Below are positions 18,746 through 27,580 of a stretch of 64,000 nt of DNA, piece by piece. The DNA is from Citrobacter werkmanii NBRC 105721. GTDB taxonomy: Bacteria; Pseudomonadota; Gammaproteobacteria; Enterobacterales; Enterobacteriaceae. Below the pieces are notes generated by a model. That model did not search any database. It was not told where the DNA came from and worked only from the letters and a program-made list of their open reading frames with translations. The stretch is taken from NCBI GenBank assembly GCA_000759755.1, contig BBMW01000014.1, positions 1-64,000 of the forward strand, written 5' to 3'. Position 1 is the stretch's first letter, and each line of letters starts with the position of its first letter. The translations under genes and the position numbers were made by a program.

Positions 18746-20236
18746 ATGAAAATGAACCCGATTCTGGCTATCGACGGCTATAAAGTTTCTCACCGCGTAC
18801 AGTATCCGCAAGGAACCAGCCGCGTGTATTCCAACTTTACCCCGCGCAGCGATCGCTTTTTCTCCTCGCCGTTGGTGGATGGCAAACTGGTGTTTTTTGG
18901 TCTGCAAGGTTTTCTGCAGTGGTTTCTGGTTGATCTGTTTAACGAGGCGTTCTTTGCCCGTTCGGAAGACGAGGTGGTCAGGGAATACAAACAGGTTATG
19001 GACAGCTATCTCGGCAAAGATGCGGTAGCGGTTGATCATATCCGCGCCCTGCATCAGTTGGGCTATCTGCCGTTGCACATCAAAGCGCTGGATGAAGGCA
19101 GCAAAGTGCCGATGGCGGTGCCCGTTTTAACTATCATCAATACCCAACCTGAGTTTTTCTGGTTGGTGAATTACCTGGAGACCGTGCTGTCGGCAGAACT
19201 GTGGAAGGCGTCAACAAATGCCACCATTGCTCATCACTATCGTAAAATCTGCGCGCGCTGGGCACAGAAAACCTGTAGCGACCTGACGCACCTGGACTTC
19301 CAGTGCCATGACTTTTCCTTTCGCGGTATGGCCGGATTGCAGGACACCATGCAGGCGGGCAGCGGCCACTTGTTGAGCTTTAAAGGGACCGACAGTATTC
19401 CATCTCTGCTGTACGCCCGCGATTATTACACCGACGGCGAGCCCTATTTTATCGGCGCCAGCATTCCGGCGACCGAGCACAGCGTGATGTGTATGGGGGA
19501 GCGTGAGCATGAGATTGAAACCTTCCGCCGCCTGATTGCCGATCTCTACCCGCAGGGATTTGTGTCGATTGTCTCTGATACGTGGGATTACTGGCAGGTA
19601 CTGACGGAGTACACCCGCGAGCTGAAGAACATCATTCTGGCGCGCGAGGGACGGGTGGTTTTCCGCCCGGACAGCGGTAACCCGGTTGAGATCCTGTGCG
19701 GTACTGGCGCGGATGAGGATACCCGAGCCGATCGTACGGCACAGGAGAAAGGCTCTGTGGAGGTGCTGTGGGAGATATTTGGCGGCACGGTTAACGCCAA
19801 AGGCTACAAGGTGCTCGACCCACATGTGGGGCTGATTTATGGCGATTCCATCACCCTTGAGCGGGCGAATGAGATCCTGCGTCGTCTGGAAGCGAAAGGT
19901 TTTGCCAGTTCAAATGTGGTGTTTGGCGTCGGTTCTTTTACCTATCAGTACAACACGCGTGACACCTTCGGTTTTGCGATGAAAGCTACGTGGGGAGAAG
20001 TCGACGGTAAAGGGCGGACGATCTTTAAAGAGCCGAAAACCGATAATGGCTTAAAACGCTCTGCCCGTGGTTTGCTGCGTGTGACGAGGAATGAAGCAGG
20101 CGATTTATGCCTGCATGACGAACAGACCTGGGAGCAAGAGCAGGAAGGGGAACTGAAAACTCGTTTTCTCAACGGCAAGCTGTTTAACCGTCAGCATTTC
20201 GACGATATCCGCCAGCGTCTGGCGGCGCACAGGTAA
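18746..20236 (+). CDS. nadV: Nicotinamide phosphoribosyltransferase
   Basis: A 496-residue homologue of NadV and animal NAMPT, making NMN and pyrophosphate from nicotinamide and PRPP. Diagnostic stretches are CHDFSFRGMAG (187-197), SFKGTDSIPSLL, His245 in PATEHS (equivalent to the activated His of NAMPT) and FRPDSGNPVEI with the substrate-binding Arg and Asp. It offers a one-step salvage route parallel to the deamidating PncA/PncB route. Second gene of the prs-like/nadV unit, ending at a hairpin before mdcA. Confidence 0.95.
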   Translation: MKMNPILAIDGYKVSHRVQYPQGTSRVYSNFTPRSDRFFSSPLVDGKLVFFGLQGFLQWFLVDLFNEAFFARSEDEVVREYKQVMDSYLGKDAVAVDHIRALHQLGYLPLHIKALDEGSKVPMAVPVLTIINTQPEFFWLVNYLETVLSAELWKASTNATIAHHYRKICARWAQKTCSDLTHLDFQCHDFSFRGMAGLQDTMQAGSGHLLSFKGTDSIPSLLYARDYYTDGEPYFIGASIPATEHSVMCMGEREHEIETFRRLIADLYPQGFVSIVSDTWDYWQVLTEYTRELKNIILAREGRVVFRPDSGNPVEILCGTGADEDTRADRTAQEKGSVEVLWEIFGGTVNAKGYKVLDPHVGLIYGDSITLERANEILRRLEAKGFASSNVVFGVGSFTYQYNTRDTFGFAMKATWGEVDGKGRTIFKEPKTDNGLKRSARGLLRVTRNEAGDLCLHDEQTWEQEQEGELKTRFLNGKLFNRQHFDDIRQRLAAHR

Positions 20237-20244
20237 TTTCCCGC

Positions 20245-20266
20245 AAGCGGGTAGCATTACCCGCTT
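20245..20266 (+). terminator. Hairpin after nadV
   Basis: A perfect 9-bp stem (AAGCGGGTA/TACCCGCTT) with a GCAT loop lies 8 bases after the nadV stop. The following sequence is pyrimidine-rich (CCTCCTCCC) without a T run. It may be a weak terminator or an mRNA-end stabiliser separating the nadV and mdc units. Confidence 0.6.
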
Positions 20267-20399
20267 CCTCCTCCCTCCCGGCGTAAATTGATCATCGTCA
20301 CAAATGGTTACTTCAATTATTACTCTCAAGCTAATGATTCTTTCCTACGCTTAATTGATGACTTTCTCACCAGGGTGCACACTCTTTCCAGTGTTAAGC

Positions 20400-20422
20400 A
20401 ATCAAAATGATTAGCTGAATCA
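20400..20422 (+). promoter_or_regulatory. Interlocking AATCA/TGATT repeats just upstream of mdcA
   Basis: AATCA-AAA-TGATT followed by AGCTG-AATCA gives two overlapping perfect inverted repeats that end right before the AGGAGG of mdcA. A more distant AATTGA/TCAATT pair lies at 20285-20318. These are candidate binding sites for MdcR or another regulator, but the position next to the ribosome binding site is unusual for a LysR activator. Confidence 0.35.
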
Positions 20423-20433
20423 GGAGGTTAATA

Positions 20434-22089
20434 ATGTTATCTGGGCAAACGCCAGCACGAGTCTGGAACACCCGCCGCACGGAAAAACAGCGCCGTCTGG
20501 CTTCCGTTCCGGTGCAGGGTAAGGTGCTACCGACCGCAGACCTGACCGCGATGCTGGAAAAACTGATCGCGCCGGGTGACCGCGTGGTATTAGAAGGGAA
20601 TAACCAAAAGCAGGCAGATTTCTTGTCCCGTATGCTGGCTGAGGTGAACCCGCAGATTGTGCATGACCTGCACATGATCATGCCAAGCGTCGGGCGCAGC
20701 GAGCATCTGGATATCTTTGAAAAAGGCATCGCCCGCAAGCTGGACTTCTCCTTCTCCGGCACCCAGAGCCTGCGTATCTCGCAGCTGTTGGAAGATGGTC
20801 AGCTGGAAATCGGCGCCATCCATACTTACATCGAACTTTACTCCCGTCTTTACGTCGACCTAGCCCCGAACGTGGCGCTGATTGCCGGTTATAAGGCTGA
20901 CCGTAAAGGCAACCTCTACACCGGGCCGAGCACCGAAGATACGCCAGCGCTGGTGGAAGCCGCCGCGTTCCACGATGGCATTGTCATCGCGCAGGTGAAC
21001 GAACTGGTGGATGACGAATGCGACCTCCCGCGCGTGGATATTCCGGGGTCCTGGATTGACTACGTGGTTGTCGCCGACAAGCCGTTCTTTATCGAACCAC
21101 TGTTTACCCGCGACCCGCGTTTGATCAAACAGGAACACATCCTGATGGCGATGATGGCGATTAAAGGCATCTACGCGGAACACCAGGTGCAGTCGCTGAA
21201 CCACGGTATCGGCTTCAACACCGCGGCGATTGAACTGCTGCTGCCAACCTACGGCGAACAGCTGGGGCTGAAGGGCAAAATCTGTAAACACTGGACCCTG
21301 AACCCGCATCCGACGCTGATCCCGGCGATTGAAAGCGGCTGGGTAGAAAGCGTGCACTGCTTCGGCGGCGAGCTGGGGATGGAAGAGTACATCCGCGCCC
21401 GTCCGGATATCTTCTTCACCGGTTCCGACGGCTCCATGCGTTCCAACCGCGCCTTCTGCCAGCTGGCAGGTCAGTACGCGGTGGATATGTTTATCGGCTC
21501 CACCTTGCAGGTTGATGGCTACGCCAACTCCTCCACGGTGACCCGCGGTCGTCTCTCCGGCTTCGGCGGCGCGCCGAACATGGGCCACGATCCGCACGGT
21601 CGTCGCCACGCGACCCCAGCCTGGCTGAACATGATCACCGAACCAGATCCGATGCAGCGCGGTAAAAAACTGGTCGTGCAGATGGTGGAAACCTTCCAGG
21701 CCGGTGTGAAACCAACCTTCGTTGAGAAACTGGATGCGGTAGACGTGGCGAAAGCCTCCGGTATGCCGCTGGCACCGGTAATGATTTACGGCGACGACGT
21801 GACCCACGTGCTGACTGAAGAAGGTATCGCCTACCTCTACCGCGCCAAAGATCTGGAAGAACGCCGCGCGATGGTCGCTGCGGTTGCCGGTATCACCGAT
21901 ATCGGTCTGGGCGTTGACGCGAAACGCGTTGCTGAGCTGCGTCAGAGCGGCAAAGTGGTCTACCCGGAAGATATGGGCATTCGTCGTACTGACGCCACCC
22001 GTTCGCTGCTGGCAGCCGGTAGCGTCGCTGACCTGGTGGAATGGTCCGGCGGTCTTTACAACCCACCTGCGAAATTCCGGAGCTGGTAA
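20434..22089 (+). CDS. mdcA: Malonate decarboxylase alpha subunit (acetyl-ACP:malonate ACP transferase)
   Basis: A 551-residue cytoplasmic subunit that exchanges the acetyl group on the carrier subunit MdcC for malonate, forming malonyl-S-ACP. It belongs to the CoA-transferase-like family shared with citrate lyase alpha; glycine-rich segments such as LSGFGGAPNMGHDPHG are visible. A strong AGGAGG ribosome binding site precedes it. First gene of mdcABCDEFGH. Its stop codon shares one base with the start of mdcB. Confidence 0.97.
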   Translation: MLSGQTPARVWNTRRTEKQRRLASVPVQGKVLPTADLTAMLEKLIAPGDRVVLEGNNQKQADFLSRMLAEVNPQIVHDLHMIMPSVGRSEHLDIFEKGIARKLDFSFSGTQSLRISQLLEDGQLEIGAIHTYIELYSRLYVDLAPNVALIAGYKADRKGNLYTGPSTEDTPALVEAAAFHDGIVIAQVNELVDDECDLPRVDIPGSWIDYVVVADKPFFIEPLFTRDPRLIKQEHILMAMMAIKGIYAEHQVQSLNHGIGFNTAAIELLLPTYGEQLGLKGKICKHWTLNPHPTLIPAIESGWVESVHCFGGELGMEEYIRARPDIFFTGSDGSMRSNRAFCQLAGQYAVDMFIGSTLQVDGYANSSTVTRGRLSGFGGAPNMGHDPHGRRHATPAWLNMITEPDPMQRGKKLVVQMVETFQAGVKPTFVEKLDAVDVAKASGMPLAPVMIYGDDVTHVLTEEGIAYLYRAKDLEERRAMVAAVAGITDIGLGVDAKRVAELRQSGKVVYPEDMGIRRTDATRSLLAAGSVADLVEWSGGLYNPPAKFRSW

Positions 22090-22946
22090 TGAAACTTCTG
22101 CCCCAGATTCAGGTTGAAGGCGGTGCCGAATGGCTGGCGCGAACCGCCACGCAGTGTCTGATTGACGAAGCACGATTAAGCCCGAAACCCGGTCTGGTGG
22201 ACAGTCGGGGGAACGGCGCGCACCACGATTTATCGCTTGCGCTAATGGAGCGCTCCGCGCACAGCCTGACCCCCACGTTTCAGGCGCTTGCGCAACAGAG
22301 CTGGCAGCGGCCAGCCGATATTGCGCTGAGACAAACCGTAGGGCGACTAGGCCGAGAAGGTGAGAAACAGATGATGGCCGCCACCGACGGCGTGAATACC
22401 CACCGCGGCGCGATTTGGGCGCTGGGGCTGCTGGTCAGCGCGGTGGCGATGCACGGCGGCGTGGGCAGTGCGCAGCAGGTAGCGATGACCGCCGCCGAGC
22501 TGGCAAAACTGCCGGATGCCGCCGCGCCGAAGGTCTTCAGCAAGGGGCTACGCGCCACCCACCGTTATCAGGTGCCGGGTGCCAGAGAAGAGGCGCAGCA
22601 GGCGTTTCCGCACATCATGCAGCGCGCGCTGCCGCAGCTTCGTTTAAGCCGCCTTAACGGCAGCAGCGAAACGCACGCCAGGCTTGATGCGCTGATGGCC
22701 ATCATGACCTCGCTGACCGATACCTGCGTGCTGTCGCGCGCCGGGATGGCGGGGCTGGACGCTATGCAGGACGGCGCCCGCGCCGTGCTGAGCGCAGGGG
22801 GTAGCGCTCATCCGGCAGGCCAGGCGGCCTTAGCGGCGCTCGATAGCCAGATGCTGGCGCTCAACGCTTCGCCGGGTGGGGCAGCCGATTTGCTGGCCGC
22901 CACGCTGTTTCTCGATCGCATCGAATCGCCCTATTTAAAGCATTAA
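22089..22946 (+). CDS. mdcB: Triphosphoribosyl-dephospho-CoA synthase
   Basis: A 285-residue CitG-family enzyme that condenses ATP and dephospho-CoA into 2'-(5''-triphosphoribosyl)-3'-dephospho-CoA, the precursor of the MdcC prosthetic group. Typical segments are SPKPGLVDSRGNGAHHD near residues 35-50 and GVNTHRGAIWALG. I chose the ATG in TAATG (one-base overlap with mdcA), giving MKLLPQIQ; the frame is open upstream inside mdcA. The DNA is strongly GC-rich. Confidence 0.95.
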   Translation: MKLLPQIQVEGGAEWLARTATQCLIDEARLSPKPGLVDSRGNGAHHDLSLALMERSAHSLTPTFQALAQQSWQRPADIALRQTVGRLGREGEKQMMAATDGVNTHRGAIWALGLLVSAVAMHGGVGSAQQVAMTAAELAKLPDAAAPKVFSKGLRATHRYQVPGAREEAQQAFPHIMQRALPQLRLSRLNGSSETHARLDALMAIMTSLTDTCVLSRAGMAGLDAMQDGARAVLSAGGSAHPAGQAALAALDSQMLALNASPGGAADLLAATLFLDRIESPYLKH

Positions 22947-22955
22947 GAGGATGTT

Positions 22956-23255
22956 ATGGAACACATTACGTTAACCGTACCGGCCAGCCGCACCTTAAGC
23001 GGCAAAGCGCTGGCAGGCGTTGTGGGCTCCGGGGATATGGAGGTGTTATTCACCGCCGACCAGGGCCAGACGTTAACCATTGATATCACCACTTCTGTCG
23101 ATAACAGCACCCGCCGCTGGGAAGCGCTGTTCAACCGTCTGCAGACGGTCAGCAGCCTGCCGGCAGGCCAACTGACCATCCATGACTTCGGCGCGACGCC
23201 GGGCGTGGCGCGCATTCGTATCGAACAGGTTTTTGAAGAGGTGAGCTATGCGTGA
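22956..23255 (+). CDS. mdcC: Malonate decarboxylase acyl carrier protein (delta subunit)
   Basis: A 99-residue carrier subunit. Ser25 in GVVGSGDMEV matches the serine that carries the phosphoribosyl-dephospho-CoA prosthetic group. The acetyl/malonyl thioester cycles on this group between MdcA and MdcDE. Its last 8 bases overlap mdcD. Confidence 0.96.
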   Translation: MEHITLTVPASRTLSGKALAGVVGSGDMEVLFTADQGQTLTIDITTSVDNSTRRWEALFNRLQTVSSLPAGQLTIHDFGATPGVARIRIEQVFEEVSYA

Positions 23256-24081
23256 TGACCGCAGTTTTATCGAATTAAAAGCACGTCAGCGTGCACATGC
23301 GCTGCTGGATGAAGGCAGCTACCGTGAACTGCTCGACCCGTTTGAAGGCGTGATGTCCCCGTGGCTCGGCGCGCAGGGCATCGTCCCGCAGGCCGATGAC
23401 GGCATGGTGGTGGCGAAAGGCACCATTAACGGCAAACCGGCCGTTGTTGTAGCGATTGAAGGCGCGTTCCAGGGCGGCAGTATGGGCGAGGTGTCCGGTG
23501 CCAAAATGGCGGCGGCGCTGGAGCTTGCGGCGGAAGATAACCGCAACGGTATTCCGACTCAGGCCGTACTGAGCCTGGAAACCGGCGGCGTGCGTTTGCA
23601 GGAAGCCAACCTGGGGCTGGCGGCGATTGCCGATATTCATGCGGCGATTGTTGATCTGCGCCGTTATACCCCGGTGGTTGGCATTGTCGCCGGGACAGTC
23701 GGCTGCTTCGGCGGGATGTCTATCGCCGCCGCACTGTGTAGCTATCTGATTGTCACCCGTGAAGCGCGTCTGGGCCTGAACGGCCCGCAGGTTATCGAAC
23801 AGGAAGCCGGGATTGAAGAGTATGACTCCCGTGACCGTCCGTTTATCTGGAGCATGACCGGTGGTGAAGTTCGCTACCAAAGTGGGCTGGTAGAAGCACT
23901 GGTCAACGACGGTGTGAACGCGGTGAAAGCCGCCATGAACGAGGCGCTGGCGAAAGGCGTTCCGGCAAAACATCGCACCGATAACTACGACTGGTATCTC
24001 GAACGCCTGACCAACTTCGACACGCGTAAACAGGCCGATACCGAACAGATTCATGCGCTCTTCGCCCGGGAGGTGAAATGA
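23248..24081 (+). CDS. mdcD: Malonate decarboxylase beta subunit
   Basis: A 277-residue carboxyltransferase-fold (crotonase-like) protein. With MdcE it decarboxylates malonyl-S-ACP to regenerate acetyl-S-ACP and CO2. Visible family features: the oxyanion-type segment FQGGSMGEVSGAKMA and GIVAGTVGCFGGMSIAAA. It overlaps mdcC by 8 bases and its end overlaps or abuts mdcE, implying matched synthesis of the catalytic pair. Confidence 0.96.
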   Translation: MRDDRSFIELKARQRAHALLDEGSYRELLDPFEGVMSPWLGAQGIVPQADDGMVVAKGTINGKPAVVVAIEGAFQGGSMGEVSGAKMAAALELAAEDNRNGIPTQAVLSLETGGVRLQEANLGLAAIADIHAAIVDLRRYTPVVGIVAGTVGCFGGMSIAAALCSYLIVTREARLGLNGPQVIEQEAGIEEYDSRDRPFIWSMTGGEVRYQSGLVEALVNDGVNAVKAAMNEALAKGVPAKHRTDNYDWYLERLTNFDTRKQADTEQIHALFAREVK

Positions 24082-24881
24082 TGAGTAACGTAATTAGCCG
24101 TGGCGAATTATGGCTGGAAACCCTGGCGCCAGGTGCCAAACGTATTGCAGGGCTGTGCCCGTCCGTCCAGGCTGCCGACGGCGAGCTGAAGGGTGAAAAC
24201 GTGCGCTTTATCGCCGTGGTTCCGGATGCCCATAACCACTACCCGCGCGCCACTAAAGGTGAAGTGGGCCTGCTGGAAGGCTGGACCCTGGCGAAAGTGG
24301 TAAGCGAAACCATCGCCGCCGATGCCGATAAAGCCGTGAAGCGCCCGATAGTGGCGGTGATTGACGTGCCGAGCCAGGCCTACGGTCGTCGTGAAGAGGG
24401 CTTTGGGATTCACCAGGCGCTGGCCGGAGCCGCAGCGGCGTATGCCAATGCGCGTCTGGCAGGCCACCCGGTGATCGGCCTTATCGTCGGTAAAGCGATG
24501 TCCGGGGCATTTCTGGCGCACGGCTACCAGGCAAACCGCCTGATCGCCTTCAACGATAAAGGCGTACTGATTCACGCGATGGGCAAAGAGTCCGCGGCGC
24601 GCATCACCCTGCGTACCGTTGAGGCGCTGGAAAAACTGGCGGCAACTATTCCGCCGATGGCGTATGACATCAGCAATTACGCCACCCTGGGGCTGCTGGA
24701 AAATCTGCTGGATATCAGCAATCCGGACGCGCCTTCTGCTAGCGATCTGGCGCTGGTGAAAAACACTCTGCAACAGGCCATCAACGACGCGCGTCAGGAC
24801 CCGACGCTGAAAAGCCGTCTGGGCGCTGACAATCGCCGCAGCTCTGCCCTCGTACGCGAACGCATGCGAGCAAGCTGGTAA
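24081..24881 (+). CDS. mdcE: Malonate decarboxylase gamma subunit
   Basis: A 266-residue partner of MdcD with the same carboxyltransferase fold (IGLIVGKAMSGAFLAHGYQA). Two adjacent ATG codons occur. I chose the second (MSNVISRGEL) because GGAGG then has seven-base spacing; the first ATG at 24078 overlaps mdcD by four bases. The absence of membrane biotin-dependent subunits (MadB-type) in the cluster indicates the soluble, biotin-independent malonate decarboxylase. Confidence 0.95.
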   Translation: MSNVISRGELWLETLAPGAKRIAGLCPSVQAADGELKGENVRFIAVVPDAHNHYPRATKGEVGLLEGWTLAKVVSETIAADADKAVKRPIVAVIDVPSQAYGRREEGFGIHQALAGAAAAYANARLAGHPVIGLIVGKAMSGAFLAHGYQANRLIAFNDKGVLIHAMGKESAARITLRTVEALEKLAATIPPMAYDISNYATLGLLENLLDISNPDAPSASDLALVKNTLQQAINDARQDPTLKSRLGADNRRSSALVRERMRASW

Positions 24882-24915
24882 GTAAAAAAGAGACCTGCCG
24901 GATGTACGACTCCGT

Positions 24916-24934
24916 GGGTGCAGTGACAGCACCC
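24916..24934 (+). other. Intercistronic hairpin between mdcE and mdcF
   Basis: GGGTGC/GCACCC stem with a seven-base loop in the 125-base mdcE-mdcF spacer, the longest gap within the operon. There is no T run. It could be a processing or stability element that adjusts transporter expression. Confidence 0.4.
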
Positions 24935-25006
24935 GCGTGGGTCGCTGCATCTGAAAAATAACAATCATCGCGTCAGTGCTACTTCTTTTAAGATTACAGG
25001 TGAAAT

Positions 25007-25966
25007 ATGACTTACGTAATTGTTCATGCTCTTGCTCCGATTTTCGTCATCATGCTGCTAGGATTCTGGGCCGGGAAGGCCAAAATGGTGGACAACAAGA
25101 ATGTCTCCCTGCTCAATATCTTCGTGATGGACTTTGCGTTACCCGCCGCGCTGTTTAGCGCCACGGTACAAACACCGTGGGCCGGCATCGTTGCGCAGTC
25201 GCCGCTGATTGTGGTGCTGACGCTGGCAATGTGGATTACCTATGCCGCCATCTACTTTATGGCGACCAAACTCTTCAAAAAATCACCGCAGGATGCCGCC
25301 GTGCTGACCCTGACCGTTGCGCTGCCAAACTACGCCGCGCTGGGTCTGCCGATTCTGGGTAGCGTGCTGGGTGAAACCTCTTCCACCTCGCTGTCCGTTG
25401 CCGTTTCCATCGCCTGCGGCTCTGTGCTGATGACGCCGTTCTGCCTGCTGATCCTCGAACGTGAGAAAGCGCGTGCGGAAGGCGGTAACTCCGGCTCTAC
25501 GCTCTCCATGCTGCCGGTGCTGATGTGGCGTTCGATTAAAAAACCGATCGTGATGGGGCCGCTGTTGGGGGTTATCCTCTCTGCCATTGGTATTAAAATG
25601 CCGGAGCTGGTGCTGGCGGCCATTAAACCGCTGGGTCTGTCTGCTACTGCGGCGGCGCTGTTCCTGACTGGTGTGATCCTCTCTGCGCGTAAACTGCAGA
25701 TCAACACCGTGGTGATCACCTCAACTATCGCTAAACTGTTGATTCAACCGGCGATTGCCTGGGGTATCGTGCTGATTTTCGGCCTGCATGGCTCCGTAGC
25801 GATTACCGCTATCCTGATGATTGCGCTGTCCGCGGGCTTCTTCGGTGTGGTATTCGGTAACCGCTTTGGCGTGCAGTCGCCGGATGCAGAAGCCGTGCTG
25901 CTGTTGAGCTCGGTACTGTGTATCCTGTCGCTGCCGCTGTTTATCTCGCTGACTTCAGGAATCTAA
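25007..25966 (+). CDS. mdcF: Malonate transporter, auxin efflux carrier (AEC) family
   Basis: A 319-residue inner-membrane protein with about ten hydrophobic segments in two halves, typical of the AEC family. Position inside the mdc operon indicates malonate uptake, as proposed for MdcF of Klebsiella. The direction of transport is inferred from the catabolic context. Confidence 0.93.
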   Translation: MTYVIVHALAPIFVIMLLGFWAGKAKMVDNKNVSLLNIFVMDFALPAALFSATVQTPWAGIVAQSPLIVVLTLAMWITYAAIYFMATKLFKKSPQDAAVLTLTVALPNYAALGLPILGSVLGETSSTSLSVAVSIACGSVLMTPFCLLILEREKARAEGGNSGSTLSMLPVLMWRSIKKPIVMGPLLGVILSAIGIKMPELVLAAIKPLGLSATAAALFLTGVILSARKLQINTVVITSTIAKLLIQPAIAWGIVLIFGLHGSVAITAILMIALSAGFFGVVFGNRFGVQSPDAEAVLLLSSVLCILSLPLFISLTSGI

Positions 25967-25969
25967 ATC

Positions 25970-26590
25970 ATGAGCACAACATTACGCCCACACGACTTAA
26001 TCTGGCTGAACGCGCGCGACGCGCTTGAAGATGTCACGGAATCCTGGGTGGATACCGTCTGGCATAGCGGCCTGCCGGTAGTGGTGCGGCGTGATGTTGA
26101 TGCGCAGGGGCGCATTCCCGTGGGTGTCCGCGGGATGAAACGCGAGCAGCGCGCCGCCGGTTGGGTAAAAGCGGAGGCGGTCGTTCGCGTCTGCTCGCCG
26201 GAATCGCTGGTGGATCCGCTGTCGCTGCTGCGTTCGCCCTTTATCTCTCAGCCACCGGTTCAGGTGGCTTTGTTATTGGCGCAGCAGGCGTGGCCGTGGA
26301 CGTGGGGTATTACCGGGAGTACCGGCTATGCGCTGGCGACCGGGATCCCGGTTATCCACGCGGCAAGCGATTTGGATCTGCTGATCCGCGCGCCGCAGCC
26401 GCTCTCCCGTGAGGCGCTGGAGAAGTGGCAGCTGCAGCTGGCGGGCGGGCTGTGCCGGGCAGATACCCAGGTAGATACCCCGCGCGGCGGCTTTGCCCTC
26501 AATGAGTGGCTGCGCGATGGAAAAGCGCTGTTAAAAACCTCACAGGGGCCGCAGTTGGTCCGCGACCCGTGGGGCAGGGAGGAGTCATGA
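25970..26590 (+). CDS. mdcG: Malonate decarboxylase holo-ACP synthase (phosphoribosyl-dephospho-CoA transferase)
   Basis: A 206-residue nucleotidyltransferase-like enzyme that attaches the MdcB product to MdcC Ser25. ASDLDLLIR carries the paired acidic residues typical of nucleotidyltransferases. The start lies three bases after mdcF, and the stop overlaps the mdcH start by four bases. Confidence 0.95.
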   Translation: MSTTLRPHDLIWLNARDALEDVTESWVDTVWHSGLPVVVRRDVDAQGRIPVGVRGMKREQRAAGWVKAEAVVRVCSPESLVDPLSLLRSPFISQPPVQVALLLAQQAWPWTWGITGSTGYALATGIPVIHAASDLDLLIRAPQPLSREALEKWQLQLAGGLCRADTQVDTPRGGFALNEWLRDGKALLKTSQGPQLVRDPWGREES

Positions 26591-27483
26591 AAATTCTGTT
26601 TACCTTCCCGGGGCAGGGGACGCAGCACCCAGGGATGCTGCAAAACCTTCCGGGGACGGAGCTGACCCAGGCGCGTGACGTGCTGGGGGCCGAGGTGGAT
26701 ACGCTGGATAGCCCTGAAGCGTTGAAACATACCCGAGCCGTTCAACTGTCTCTGCTGATTGCTGGCGTTGCCTGGGCGCGTGAGCTGGAACGTCGTGGCG
26801 TAGCGCCGGATATCGTCAGCGGGCTGTCGATCGGCGCTTATCCGGCAGCGGTTATCGCGGGTGCGCTGGAATTCAGCGATGCGCTGCGGCTGGTGGCGCT
26901 GCGCGGTGACTTAATGGAGCAAGCATACCCACATGGTTACGGTCTGACGGCCATTATGGGGCTGACGCTCAATCAGGTGGAAGCGCTGGTAGCTGATAGC
27001 GGTACTTACATCGCCAACCTGAATGCGGAAACACAGATTGTGATTGCCGGTACCGATGAAGCGATGGCCGAAGTGGCAAAACGCGCGATGGCAAAAGGGG
27101 CAAGTAAAGCGCATCGCCTGGCGGTGAGCGTGCCATCGCATTGTGAATTGCTGGCCGAGCCCGCGCAAAAGCTGGTTGAGGCGTTCAGCCAGGTGACGCT
27201 TTCCCGTCCACGCTACGCCTATCTGAGCGGCAGTACCGGGCGCGTGCTGTGGCAGCCGGAACGCATTGCCGACGATCTGGCGATGAATATGGCGCGCACG
27301 GTGCGATGGCAGGAGGCGGTTATCTCCGCTAACGAACGTGAAGCGCGGCTGGCGATTGAAATGCCACCCGGTGGCGTGCTGACCTGCCTGACGCGTCAGG
27401 CTGCATGGGAAGGGGAGTCTATCGCTCTGGAACGCAGCGGTATGGATGTGGCTGTGCATCTGGCAAAGCGCCTTCGTGCGTGA
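26587..27483 (+). CDS. mdcH: Malonyl-CoA:ACP transacylase (epsilon subunit) of malonate decarboxylase
   Basis: A 298-residue FabD-like acyltransferase that primes MdcC from malonyl-CoA. FPGQGTQHPGML marks the N-terminus and the nucleophile Ser lies in SGLSIGAYPAA; the His is probably in VSVPSHCELL. I chose the ATG overlapping the mdcG stop (ATGA), giving MKILFTFPGQ. Last gene of the operon, followed by a REP pair. Confidence 0.95.
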   Translation: MKILFTFPGQGTQHPGMLQNLPGTELTQARDVLGAEVDTLDSPEALKHTRAVQLSLLIAGVAWARELERRGVAPDIVSGLSIGAYPAAVIAGALEFSDALRLVALRGDLMEQAYPHGYGLTAIMGLTLNQVEALVADSGTYIANLNAETQIVIAGTDEAMAEVAKRAMAKGASKAHRLAVSVPSHCELLAEPAQKLVEAFSQVTLSRPRYAYLSGSTGRVLWQPERIADDLAMNMARTVRWQEAVISANEREARLAIEMPPGGVLTCLTRQAAWEGESIALERSGMDVAVHLAKRLRA

Positions 27484-27488
27484 TGTGA

Positions 27489-27578
27489 TGGCCCGATGGC
27501 GCTGCGCTTATCGGGCCTACGGCTCGGGCTACGTTGTGATTGTAGGCCGGATAAGACGCAGAGCGTCGCCATCCGGCA
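27489..27578. repeat. REP pair (BIME) between mdcH and mdcR
   Basis: Two inverted REP units (about 27491-27520 and 27542-27577) separate the convergent mdcH and mdcR genes. REP presence beside the accessory block shows it has been resident long enough to acquire genome-typical repeats, or arrived from a close relative. Confidence 0.9.
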
Positions 27579-27580
27579 AA

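Noticed and set aside
20860-22173. 437-codon open frame antisense to mdcA
   Set aside because: It mirrors mdcA exactly and is rich in His/Arg/Val as expected for the complement of a GC-rich gene. No independent signals.
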